From CBDIDH01 sp965277595 (GTDB lineage Bacteria; Planctomycetota; Planctomycetia; Isosphaerales; Isosphaeraceae): DNA of 64,000 bases. The translations under genes were made by a program, and so were the position numbers. The DNA is taken from contig CBDIDH010000002.1 of assembly GCA_965277595.1 (NCBI GenBank), positions 3,100,001 through 3,164,000 of the forward strand, in the 5' to 3' direction. Positions within the stretch are counted from its first letter, which is position 1, and every line of letters starts with the position of its first letter. A model generated the notes under the pieces. It was given only the letters and a program-made list of their open reading frames with translations. It was not told the DNA's origin and ran no database searches. Of this stretch, positions 16,950 through 25,182 are shown in pieces.

Positions 16950-18237
16950 AGACAGAAGCTATGTCTTCCGTGGCCTGCCTCGCTTGCGGGGGATCTTGAC
17001 GAACCACTTCTCAAGCGACGGCGGGCGGACCACCTCGGCCTCCAATGCCGCCATCTCAACCGGCGTCAGCTTCACCCCGGTGGCATAGGTCGTCTCCACC
17101 ACGCTGACCACCGGGTGCTTCCCCTTCCAGGTCATCGACCGGGCGAAGCCCAGCACCGCCTCGACCGAGTCCAGCAGCGACCCGTTCCAATGCATCTCCA
17201 GGATGCCCCAGCATCGCTCGATCGGGTTGTATTTGCTGTGGTACGGCGGGTAGTACGCCAGTTGGATCGCCAGGCCATGCTTGCGGGCGAACCCCACGAT
17301 CCGCTTGAGGAACTGCGTCCGGCGGCTGTGGTTCTCCGGGCCGTTGTCCAGGTTGATCACCAGCGTCTTCACGCTCAGGAAGCGGAGCCCGACCTCCTGC
17401 CACCACGGCTCCAGGCGATCGGCGACGAAGTCGCTGGTGACCTTCGAGCGGGCCATGGACAGCCAGAGGTCGTCGTGCTCGGGCAGGAAGATGCCGAAGG
17501 GGGTCAATGTCGCCTCGGGCTTGAAGTCGTGATCGACCGCTTTGGTCTTGGTGCGACTCCGGCCCCGGCGAGAGAACGGCCCGATAACCACCGTCGCCTT
17601 GGCGTCGATCGAGACCCGCGGGGTGTCCCTGGCCCGATCCGCCTCGGGGTTGACCGCTTTCAGTCGATCGAAGATGGCATCGGTCTGCGGGACTCTTTTT
17701 GGGGGCGGCACTTGGCCACCTTGGAGAGGCTGAAGCCCAGTAGGTTCATCTTGGTGTTGATCGTCTGCTGGGTGGGCAACTCCTCATCGGTGTAGCCCTT
17801 GGTGGCGATCAGCTGGCGGCGGACCTCGGCGGCACTGATGCGGGTGAACAGCCGGTTGGTCTGGAACTTGGGGTCGGCCTGGCTCTGGCCGTCGGCGATG
17901 CTGCGGATGTCATCGAGGAGTCGGGGCAGGTGCTCCTCGGCGGGCTTGCGGCGGCGGCAGTGGAAGGCGTCGATGCAGGTCATGCCGGTGCGGAGTTCGT
18001 GCGCCCCCTTGCGGATGGTCTCCCGGCACCAGCCGAGATGCTCCTGGGTCCAGCGTTGCCCACCCCGCCCCATCGCACCGACGGTCCTGGCCATGAAGAG
18101 CCGCTTCTGGCTGCCCTTGAGGGCCTTGGCGGCGTCGATGAGGATGGGGACCATCTCTGGGTTAGGTCGCATCTCCGTATCTCCTGGCCTCCTGGTGCGA
18201 AGGTCACAGGATACGGAAGAATTTTGTCCTTTCAAGC
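16950..18237 (-). mobile_element. ISAzo13-family insertion sequence
   Basis: The element is defined by its transposase. Its 5' end is near 18237, where the homology of the interrupted integrase stops and sequence CTTGAAAGGACAAAATTCTTCCG begins. The other end is not resolved: no convincing inverted partner was found near 16950, where intergenic heptamer repeats adjoin. It lies inside the C-terminal half of a tyrosine integrase gene. Confidence 0.65.
16959..18172 (-). CDS. ISAzo13-family transposase, frameshifted
   Basis: ISAzo13-type DDE transposase (often named Rhodopirellula transposase). The first part, from ATG 18172 with GGAG upstream, reads LIDAAKALKGSQKRLFMART, GAMGRGGQRWTQEHLGWCRETI and ends at 17660. 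The second part is in the -1 frame from about 17700 to 16959 and holds the catalytic core: VSIDAKATVVIGPFSRRG, LVINLDNGPENHSRRTQF (second Asp) and AYYPPYHSKYNPIERCWGILE (Glu). The junction is a C5A5 run (17696-17705) where KVAKCRP continues as PKRVPQTDAIF. Combined length (about 400 aa) is typical. Whether the shift is programmed or a lesion cannot be told. Confidence 0.8.
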
Positions 18238-19078
18238 CCCCAGGCGTGCGGGTCGCGCGCGAGCCAGGGGCGCAGGACCGCCTGGGCGCGAGGCCCGATC
18301 GGGATCGCCCGGTCCCGGTCGTGGTGCTCGGTCTTCTGCTCCCGCGGTCGGTAGAGCCAGTTGCCGGTCGCCGTGATCGTGATGTCACTCGGGCGGAGGC
18401 ACGACACCTCGCCAGGGCGGGCCCCCGTCAGGAGCTGGAGCCGGACCATCGCGGCCACCTGGGGCGACAGGTGGGGAATCGTTGCCTCGACGACCTCCAC
18501 CGCGACCGGTCCGATCGGCTCGGCTTCCAAGGCCTCGGACCGCCCCTCACGCAGCCCTGCCACTGCCTGCAGGGCCTGATGGACCGCCACCGGCACCAGC
18601 TCGTTCTCGACGGCCCAGCGGAAGACGGCCTTGACCCGGTTGACGTCCTTGTTGATCAGAGAGCGGCAGCGCCCCCCCTCGACCATCCCCTGACGGACGG
18701 CCTTGAGGGCGTGGGGGCTGAACTGACAGGCGGGGGACGAGCCGTAGAGACGGCGGAGGAACCGCAGAGCCTGGCGGATGTTACCCTGCTCGGAGGTGGG
18801 CCGGCCGTTCTTGACGTAATACGGGACGACGTGCCTGTCCCAGTACGCCACGATCAACTCGTCGACCGCCATGCCTGGACTGCTGTCCGCGGGGTCGGGT
18901 GAGGTGACGACGGGCGCTAGCGAGACCAGGTGCTCGGTGACAAGTCGCCAGTACCGTTGTCAGCTCTCGTCGGAGCCGTGCTTGCCGAGGTAGCAGTCGT
19001 GCCCTTTGTACCGGACGACGGCCAGATCCTTCGGCTTGTAGTGGCGGTACTTGGGAGTCGGGGAGACTTGGCGGGCAT
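18236..19078 (-). pseudogene. Tyrosine site-specific integrase, disabled
   Basis: Remnant of a planctomycete-type phage integrase. The N-terminal arm-binding part reads PTPKYRHYKPKDLAVV and YKGHDCYLGKHGSDES, then an in-frame TGA at 18960-18962, then QRYWRLVTEHLVSLAP. The core-binding part from MAVDELIVAYWDRHVVPYYV follows, and the first catalytic Arg is in LLTGARPGEVSCLRPSDI. The protein is cut after LARDPHAWG by the ISAzo13 element, removing the HxxR and Tyr motifs. The natural ATG (19078) is also out of frame with the rest. Three lesions make it non-functional. It lies beside a tRNA fragment. Confidence 0.85.
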
Positions 19079-19193
19079 GAGAGCGAACCCTTTCCGTCCC
19101 GAAGTAGTACCGGTGCTACTTCTTCAGGACTTCCAGGCCGCTCTGCCCGACGCTGGGCAGATATCCTAAGTCAAGGATTCGGCTGGTTTTAGG

Positions 19194-19240
<47 letters not shown>

Positions 19241-19242
19241 CG

Positions 19243-19685
19243 GGGTGGTCGTTGCCGCCGTAAGTTGTTTTCTGAGAACGATTTACAGGCGGTTCTCCGG
19301 TCATAACCGGCTTCCAGCGTTTTCACCATTTTCCGGGCTTTTTCGACGATTTTCTTTCGTTTTGCTACCGGGTAGTGAAACTCATTGGCAAGAAGCAGTC
19401 AGGCGGCTTTCGGGAAGTTGAGCCGGTCGAACACAGCGAACGGCGGCATGGCGGTCCCATCGTAAAACCTCGCGGCGCGTTCTTCCTTCGTCGGCCTTGC
19501 TAGGGACTGGATTCGCCCCAGACGCCTGATGTACGATAGTGCATGTCGACGCCCCGGTTGTCCGCCACGGAGAGCATCATCTCATGCTGGACGCTCTGGA
19601 TGCCCATCACAGCGTCGTGTATCGTGGCCCGGGGGCGCACCAGCGCGCCCGGCTAATCGACCCCCCATCCGTGGATCCAGGTGCC
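19243..19685. other. Intergenic region upstream of ABC-3C operon
   Basis: About 440 bases with no supported gene. The frame of the next gene is open up to 19539, but that stretch is not protein-like. The promoter of the three-gene operon should be here; no clear -35/-10 pair was found. Confidence 0.5.
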
Positions 19686-20666
19686 ATGCCGACGAAGGAA
19701 GAACGCGCCCTAGCGAGGCAGATGTTCAAGTGCCGCTGTATTCTGGCTAACGCGAAGGCTTTCCAGGACTTGTTCTGGGCCGTAATGAAAGCTTTGCACG
19801 GCGGAGCGTTCGAGCCGGTCCAGCCGCAAGGCAGCAAGGGCGACGGCGGCAATGACGGATACTTTCCGAAAGACAAGCATTATTACCAACTCTACGCCCC
19901 GATAAATCCGAAGGAGAAGGGCGCCAGGGCCGCGGAGAAGTTGGCCACGGATTTCGCGAAGGTGAAGGCCCAATGGGGAGGGCGCGGCGGGCGTGGGGTG
20001 TCCAAGTTTTCTTACGCCTATAACGACAAATATGAAGGCGTGCCCAAGGACATCGGTCTGTGCCTTCAGGGGCTCCGTACGTCCCACAAGACCGTCATTT
20101 TCGCCTCCTACGGGGCATCCGATCTGGAGACGGACTTCTTCGGACTCGCCGATACCGAATGGGACCGGATTCTAGGCGGGGCCGTCCCCGACCCGGACCG
20201 CATCGTGGGCCTGGATTACAGCGTGTTGGGGGAGGTCGTCCACCACATCCTCGCCTGCGACGTCGACGAGGACGATGCCAGGATGGACCTGCCGCCGGAA
20301 CTCGACGAGAAGATCGAGTTGAATCGCCTATCAAAAGCCAATGCGGCCCGTATCGGGAATGGGGCCTTGCAGGCGGGTCACATCGAGAGATATTTCCGGG
20401 CGAATTCCGCCTTCGCGCTGGGCGAGCTGCGTGATCACGTCGTCGGGGTCTACGAGGCCGCCAAGCAGGCGACCGCCGCCGCTCCGCCCGAGAATACGCC
20501 TGTCGTGGATGCCGTTTTCCAAGTCTTCAGGCGAAACCTCTTCCCCAGGCATGCGACGGCGGCGGCATCCGTCGCGGTCGACGCCATCATCGGGTATTTC
20601 TTCGAGGCGTGTGACGTGTTCGATCCGACCCCCTCGTCGAAAGGGCGCCCAGGTGCTACTCCCTGA
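19686..20666 (+). CDS. ABC-3C system effector with restriction-endonuclease-like N-terminus (326 aa)
   Basis: First gene of a three-gene operon with the composition of ABC-three-component (ABC-3C) conflict systems, where a toxic effector is joined by a small middle component to an SMC-like ABC ATPase. Residues about 22-72 look like a restriction-endonuclease fold: FQDLFWAVMKALHG, then the acidic loop GSKGDGGNDGYF and YYQLYAP, which corresponds to the D...QxK positions with Tyr in place of Lys. The C-terminal half is helical and ends with an alanine-rich segment typical of the conserved ABC-3C C-terminal domain. ATG 19686 is the most likely start (MPTKEERALARQMFKC). Its end overlaps the next gene by 14 bases. 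Confidence 0.75.
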   Translation: MPTKEERALARQMFKCRCILANAKAFQDLFWAVMKALHGGAFEPVQPQGSKGDGGNDGYFPKDKHYYQLYAPINPKEKGARAAEKLATDFAKVKAQWGGRGGRGVSKFSYAYNDKYEGVPKDIGLCLQGLRTSHKTVIFASYGASDLETDFFGLADTEWDRILGGAVPDPDRIVGLDYSVLGEVVHHILACDVDEDDARMDLPPELDEKIELNRLSKANAARIGNGALQAGHIERYFRANSAFALGELRDHVVGVYEAAKQATAAAPPENTPVVDAVFQVFRRNLFPRHATAAASVAVDAIIGYFFEACDVFDPTPSSKGRPGATP

Positions 20667-20898
20667 CAAGCACTTGAAGCTGTCCGAGTCCGTGATCGGG
20701 CTCGCGGGGTTGGTCCTGTCGGACATATCGAAGCCGACCTGGTTCGACGACGCATGGGCCAGGATTAAGGAGCAGACCGGCACGCCCGATTGGCCGGCCG
20801 TCCATGGCGTCGAGAATTTTGTCCTGGCACTCTGCTTCCTTTACTCGGTCGGGGCAATCGACTTAACCCAGGACGGCGAGTTGGTGCGATGCGACTGA
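20653..20898 (+). CDS. ABC-3C middle component (81 aa)
   Basis: A short protein starting at GTG 20653 with LLPDKHLKLSESVIGLAG, continuing through LSDISKPTWFDDAWARI to FVLALCFLYSVGAIDLTQDG. This pattern (LLPxKHxxLxxSLLGLG at the start and LxLALDxLYxxGxIxLxxDG at the end) is that of the small middle-component proteins of ABC-3C systems, a winged-helix-like adaptor between effector and ATPase. It overlaps the effector gene by 14 bases and the ATPase gene by 10, so the three are translationally coupled. Longer open frame upstream is only the shadow of the effector gene. Confidence 0.78.
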   Translation: MLLPDKHLKLSESVIGLAGLVLSDISKPTWFDDAWARIKEQTGTPDWPAVHGVENFVLALCFLYSVGAIDLTQDGELVRCD

Positions 20899-22628
20899 TC
20901 GAACTCACATCCACGCAGACGTCGTTCAAGTCCGTAAGGTTCAACCGAACGGGCCTGTCGCTGATCGTGGCGCGCCATTCGAAGCAGGCCGTGAAGAACA
21001 TCCATTCGACCTACAACGGGGTCGGCAAGTCGCTCCTTGTGGAACTACTGCACTTCTGCTTGGGGGCGGGGAAGAATAAGGGATTTGAAGAGCACCTCAA
21101 GGACTGGTGCTTCATCCTGACGTTCGAGCACGCGGGCATCGAATACCTCGTCAGCCGCGTCGTCGGCGAGGATAAGCTGTCCGTCAACGGCAAGGAGATG
21201 AGGCTGACGGCGTATAAAGAGTTTCTGAACGGTCTCGGGGCTTTCGATCTTCCCGTAGGCATCGGCAACCTGACGTTCCGTTCCCTATTGAGCTTCTTCC
21301 TGAGGGCTGGGCGGAAGGCCTACACGTCCTGCGACGGAGCCCGCTCCGAATGGAAGCCTTACCAGAAGGTACTCTATCAGAGCTTCCTCCTCGGGTTGGA
21401 TTATCACCGCGTCGTCCAGAAGCACGACGCGAAGAAAAAGCTCGATGAGCAGTCGAGCCTTGCGAAGAAGTACAAGGAGGACGAGGAGCTTCGCGACTTC
21501 TACATCGGCGAGAAGAACGCCGATATCGAACTCGCGTCTCTCAACGAACAAATCGCGAAGCTTCGAAGCGACCTGGCTGCGTTTCAGGTGGCGAAGGATT
21601 ACAGCGAACGCGAAGCCCAAGCGAACCAGACCAGGGCGTTGCTCGCCGACACCCGCAACGAAGAAGCCATTCTGGAGGTGAGGCTGCGGGACATCGAGCT
21701 GGCGCTTCACCTCCACCCCGATGTAGCGCCGGACAGGGTAAGACGACTGTACGAAGAGGCCAACCTCGTCATGCCCGCCAGCGTGACTAAGCGGTTCGAG
21801 GAAGTCGAGGTCTTCTACGCTCGCCTCCGGGAGAACCGCATTCGTAGGCTGGATCAAGAGCGAAAAGCGGCGTCAGCCCGGCAGGCGGAATTTCGGGAAA
21901 AGCGTGCTGCTCTGGAGCGCGATCTTAATTCGCAACTGCAGTTCTTGGACGCCCATCGCGCGATTGATGAATACATGGAGAATAATAGATTATTGAGCGA
22001 TTTGACTGCTCGACATACGAAGATCCAGGACTATCTGTCGCTGATCGAGAAGTACACCAATGAGGCCCAAAAGATCCGCGCCGAGATGGGGCAGGCGACG
22101 GTCGAGACAACCGCCTACCTGGAGGGGATCAAGGCCCACCGGGATCTGCTGATGGAGACGTACCGCGACTTCGCTCGTGAGTTCTATGGCAATAAACCGG
22201 CGGGCCTGGTCGTTCGAAACAACGACAAGCCGGATAATCAGATAAGGTATGAAATTGATCCCAGGATCGAGTACGACCAGGCCGACGGCATAAACGATGT
22301 TCGCATTTTCTGCTTCGATTTGCTCCTGCTCTACCTACGCCAGCGCCACCGCATGGGCTTCCTGTTTCATGATAGTCGGCTTTTCGCCGGCATGGATTGG
22401 CACCAGCGGCTCACGCTCTTCCGCGTGGCGGATCGCGTCAGCCGAGAACATGAATGGCAATACATTGCCACCGTCAATGAAGATCAGATCGATTCGGTGA
22501 GGGCCGAAGCAGGGGCGGATTATGAACGACTGTTCGTGCAGCCCAGGGTGCTGGAACTGACCGACGAACCGGATGGGTCGGGAAAACTCCTTGGCATCCA
22601 GATCGACATGCAGTATGAACGCCCCTGA
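20889..22628 (+). CDS. ABC-3C SMC-like ABC ATPase with DUF2326 (579 aa)
   Basis: An SMC/RecN-like ABC ATPase. Walker A is YNGVGKSLL (Gly44-Ser48), preceded by FNRTGLSLIVA and followed by LVELLHFCLG. Residues about 180-430 are a long coiled coil (EKNADIELASLNEQIAKLR, EREAQANQTRALLADT, ENRIRRLDQERKAASARQAE). The C-terminal part (from about 440) has the DUF2326 pattern: NDVRIFCFDLLLLYL, GFLFHDSRLFAGMD with Walker-B-like position, and EWQYIATVNEDQI. The true start is ATG 20889; the frame is open to 20790. It is thought to sense invading nucleoprotein and license the effector. It closes the operon. Confidence 0.82.
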   Translation: MRLIELTSTQTSFKSVRFNRTGLSLIVARHSKQAVKNIHSTYNGVGKSLLVELLHFCLGAGKNKGFEEHLKDWCFILTFEHAGIEYLVSRVVGEDKLSVNGKEMRLTAYKEFLNGLGAFDLPVGIGNLTFRSLLSFFLRAGRKAYTSCDGARSEWKPYQKVLYQSFLLGLDYHRVVQKHDAKKKLDEQSSLAKKYKEDEELRDFYIGEKNADIELASLNEQIAKLRSDLAAFQVAKDYSEREAQANQTRALLADTRNEEAILEVRLRDIELALHLHPDVAPDRVRRLYEEANLVMPASVTKRFEEVEVFYARLRENRIRRLDQERKAASARQAEFREKRAALERDLNSQLQFLDAHRAIDEYMENNRLLSDLTARHTKIQDYLSLIEKYTNEAQKIRAEMGQATVETTAYLEGIKAHRDLLMETYRDFAREFYGNKPAGLVVRNNDKPDNQIRYEIDPRIEYDQADGINDVRIFCFDLLLLYLRQRHRMGFLFHDSRLFAGMDWHQRLTLFRVADRVSREHEWQYIATVNEDQIDSVRAEAGADYERLFVQPRVLELTDEPDGSGKLLGIQIDMQYERP

Positions 22629-22653
22629 TTCGGAACGGCTCGACTCTGTCCCG

Positions 22654-22938
22654 TCACTCGGCGACTTGCCGTGTGACTCCTCCTCGCTTCGCCTTGATCG
22701 GAATCTTCCGCAGCCCGATCAAGGCCGTCAAAAGGTACGGTCTGGTCAGCATCGGCACCCCCAGCCGCTTCCTCACCTCGGCGCAGAACTGCCCGGCTTC
22801 GTCGCGGGTGACGATCAGCCCTTCGTCTGTCCAGTCGGCGTACAGCTCGGCCTTGACGGTGGAACCGAAATTCCGCTCAGCGTTGATCAACGACCGTCCG
22901 TTCGGCGATCCCCGCTGGTTCGAGCAGCATGACACCAC
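22654..22938 (-). CDS. Hypothetical protein (94 aa)
   Basis: Open frame from GTG 22938, converging on the ATPase gene with 25 bases between stops. The central part (ERNFGSTVKAELYADWTDE, GLIVTRDEAGQFCAEV, LLTALIGLRKIPIKA) looks like a real coding sequence, but no family was recognised. The first 12 residues (VSCCSNQRGSPNG) are unconvincing, so it may be a remnant whose true start is lost. It lies between a defence operon and an IS1380 copy, a region with other gene debris. Confidence 0.4.
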   Translation of the reverse strand: MVSCCSNQRGSPNGRSLINAERNFGSTVKAELYADWTDEGLIVTRDEAGQFCAEVRKRLGVPMLTRPYLLTALIGLRKIPIKAKRGGVTRQVAE

Positions 22939-22945
22939 TACCCAC

Positions 22946-23098
22946 TCAGAGGAAGGCGATGTAGTCGCCGTCCTCGAAAAAACAGGGGGGGGGGCGGTTA
23001 TTGCCCTGGTTGACGAGATCGTAGACGAGCCAGCCGTCGATGAGTCTGAGTGGTTGGGAATGGGCTAAAGCAAACCGTTCCGACTGGCGGAAGGCAGT
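22946..23098 (-). pseudogene. C-terminal gene remnant next to IS1380
   Basis: The minus strand is open from the IS1380 boundary to a TGA at 22946-22948 and reads TAFRQSERFALAHSQPLRL, then IDGWLVYDLVNQGNN and CFFEDGDYIAFL. No start codon remains. It contains a run of ten C on the minus strand. Probably the tail of an older small gene; the family is not recognised. Confidence 0.4.
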
Positions 23099-23102
23099 CT
23101 AG

Positions 23103-24954
23103 ACCTCAAACAAGCGTAATGTGAGCTTCCATCCCGGCTTATTTGCGGCCCGGGGTGGTCACGCACCCCCTCCGGGCCGGGCCACCGCCTCCCGGTTCCT
23201 ACCGCCCCGTCCTCGTTCAGTCGTCACCACACCTCCTCTCGTCAGTTCGGAGCCCATGCGGACCGGAGCATCCGGACTCCGGCTTCAGGTCACCGACCAC
23301 TCAACACAACCGGCGACCGTGCAACCGCTCCACCAGTCGGAGGAACACACCTTGCCACGGGTTCCATGACAGCAGGCGGTAGACGGTCCGACCGGCTGTC
23401 CTGACGATCTGGCACGGCACCCGGATCATCGCCACGCAGAACGTGCCGAACTCCATCCGCAGCAGCGAACGCTTCTCCGCACGGTACTTCTCCGCCCACC
23501 GGCCGCCCTCGGGCAGCACCAGGGCGCTCCACGCCTTCAGGCTCCAGGCCAGCGATGCCATCACCATGTAGGCCCAGTTGCTCACCAGGTCGTTCACCGG
23601 CATCGCCAGAGCCTTGACGCCCCCCTTCAGCTGGGCGATCAGGTTCTCCTGATCGCACCGGTCGTTGGCCAGGAACACGACCTCCGACGCCGGGGTCGTG
23701 CGGTCGTTGGTGATGTAGAAGAAGTACCGATCGGGCTGGAACAGCCACAACTGGCCCTTCTCCACGACCAACTTCTTGCGCAGCACCACCACCCGGTAGG
23801 TCTTCTCGCAGGCGACGGGCCGGTACTCGAACTCGGCCACCTCCTCGCCGAGGAGCTTCAGGGTGTCGAACTGCCGCTCGGAGACGATCCGGTCCTTGTG
23901 CCGTTCGGGGACTTGGCGGGGCACCGTCTTGATCGTGTACCGGGGCGGGCGATCCAGTTCGCTGTACTGCTCGGCGGGTAGCCCCTCGGCCAGCCCCACG
24001 AGGTTGTCCCGGGCGTCGAACCCGAAGATGAAGCGGACGCCGCCCAGATCCCAGCGGTCGAGGTGCCGGGTCTGGCTGAACTTCGTGTCGCCCCGGAAGG
24101 TGATCTTGCGGAACCCCGCCCGGCGGCACAGGGCGGCGGCTTTGTCGAAGTAGACATCGGCCTGCTCGTGCGAGGGCCGGTTGCCGCTCCGATTGACCAG
24201 GTAGAGTGGCTCGGCGGTGTTGGCCAGCGAGACGATGAGCGGGTGGTAGCCCCAGGTCCCGTCGTAGGCGATGTCCACACCCCCCTTGCACCAGCCGTCC
24301 GAGGGGGCGAGCGCCCCGTCGGCGTCGATGAACGCCTCGTCGAAGAAGGCGTCGGGCTGCTCACTCCAGGCCCGGAGCCGGGACTCGTTGAAGATGTCCA
24401 TCAACCGCTCGACATCACCCCCGGTGAACCGGCGGCAGAAGTCCCCGGCGGTGGTCGGGTCGGGGATGCGTTCGGCCCCCAGGGCATCCAGATAGACCTC
24501 GTCGTTGCGGCGGACCTCGATGTGCTCCAGGCGTCCGCCCCCGGCCAGGAGGTTGTAGGCGATGTTCAGGACGTGGTCGCTCTCGTGATACGGCAGGTGC
24601 CGCTTGAGCAGATGGAGGCCGCCGTTGATGTCCCGGACGAGCCCGAGCTTCTGCGCCAGGAGGTGGATGGCCCCGATCCCACCCGGCGAGATGGCACGGG
24701 TCCGGTCGGCGATCTCATAGCGGATATTGGAGGCGGCCATCATCGGCTGATGGCGTTCGATGCCGGGCTGATTCTTGATCCGACGGAGGATTCTCCGCTT
24801 GCGAGCGGCGAGTTGCCGATGGATAGTGGCGTTCACTCGAAAACCTCCTGGCGGCGAATGATCGAGGGGGTGAAGTACCTCGATTATCCGCCAGAACCAG
24901 GGGGTTTTCGAGTTTCAATGGCTCGATGAGCTTGGGGTTACGCTTGGTTCAGGT
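23103..24954 (-). mobile_element. IS1380-family insertion sequence (1,852 bp) with CTAG duplication
   Basis: The left tip ACCTCAAACAAGCGTAA (from 23103) and the inverted right tip ACCTGAACCAAGCGTAA (ending 24954) match at 15 of 17 positions. The 4-bp direct repeat CTAG flanks the element exactly (23099-23102 and 24955-24958), as expected for IS1380. One intact transposase gene fills the inside. The clean ends and open reading frame suggest a recent insertion. Confidence 0.9.
23301..24836 (-). CDS. IS1380-family transposase (511 aa)
   Basis: DDE transposase of the IS1380/IS4 type. Conserved segments in order: LLKRHLPYHESDHVLNIAYN, the first catalytic Asp in DEAFIDADGALAP near residue 195, the second in KITFRGDTKFSQT, and the C-terminal Glu motif in FLANDRCDQENLIAQLKGGV, followed by NWAYMVMASLAWSLKAW. 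Length is normal. The reading frame is intact, so the copy could be active. It starts 118 bases inside the right inverted repeat. Confidence 0.92.
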   Translation of the reverse strand: MNATIHRQLAARKRRILRRIKNQPGIERHQPMMAASNIRYEIADRTRAISPGGIGAIHLLAQKLGLVRDINGGLHLLKRHLPYHESDHVLNIAYNLLAGGGRLEHIEVRRNDEVYLDALGAERIPDPTTAGDFCRRFTGGDVERLMDIFNESRLRAWSEQPDAFFDEAFIDADGALAPSDGWCKGGVDIAYDGTWGYHPLIVSLANTAEPLYLVNRSGNRPSHEQADVYFDKAAALCRRAGFRKITFRGDTKFSQTRHLDRWDLGGVRFIFGFDARDNLVGLAEGLPAEQYSELDRPPRYTIKTVPRQVPERHKDRIVSERQFDTLKLLGEEVAEFEYRPVACEKTYRVVVLRKKLVVEKGQLWLFQPDRYFFYITNDRTTPASEVVFLANDRCDQENLIAQLKGGVKALAMPVNDLVSNWAYMVMASLAWSLKAWSALVLPEGGRWAEKYRAEKRSLLRMEFGTFCVAMIRVPCQIVRTAGRTVYRLLSWNPWQGVFLRLVERLHGRRLC

Positions 24955-24959
24955 CTAGA

Positions 24960-25182
24960 GGTTCTGTCCCGATTAGCTGTCCTGACCCGGTTTCCGCTCC
25001 AACCTTAAAGATTTATTCCCTCCGTCCCCTTTTCCGCCTCTCAAACGTCGGATGAAGGAGTATTCGCTGATGAAAGAACCGAGATCAGTCCTCCGTAAAC
25101 GCTTACTGGAAGGGACGTTGACAGCTTAAGCTCACGCCATTCCCCTCCGTCCCCTTTTCCCCTTCACGTCCCCTTTTCCCCG
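24960..25182. repeat. Intergenic polypyrimidine repeats (CCGTCCCCTTTTCC)
   Basis: No gene here. TCCCTCCGTCCCCTTTTCCGC (25017-), CCCCTCCGTCCCCTTTTCCCC (25142-) and ACGTCCCCTTTTCCCC (25167-) are near-copies of a purine/pyrimidine-asymmetric motif. The last copy lies just past the stop of the TPR gene, so it may be part of its 3' untranslated region. Confidence 0.6.
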
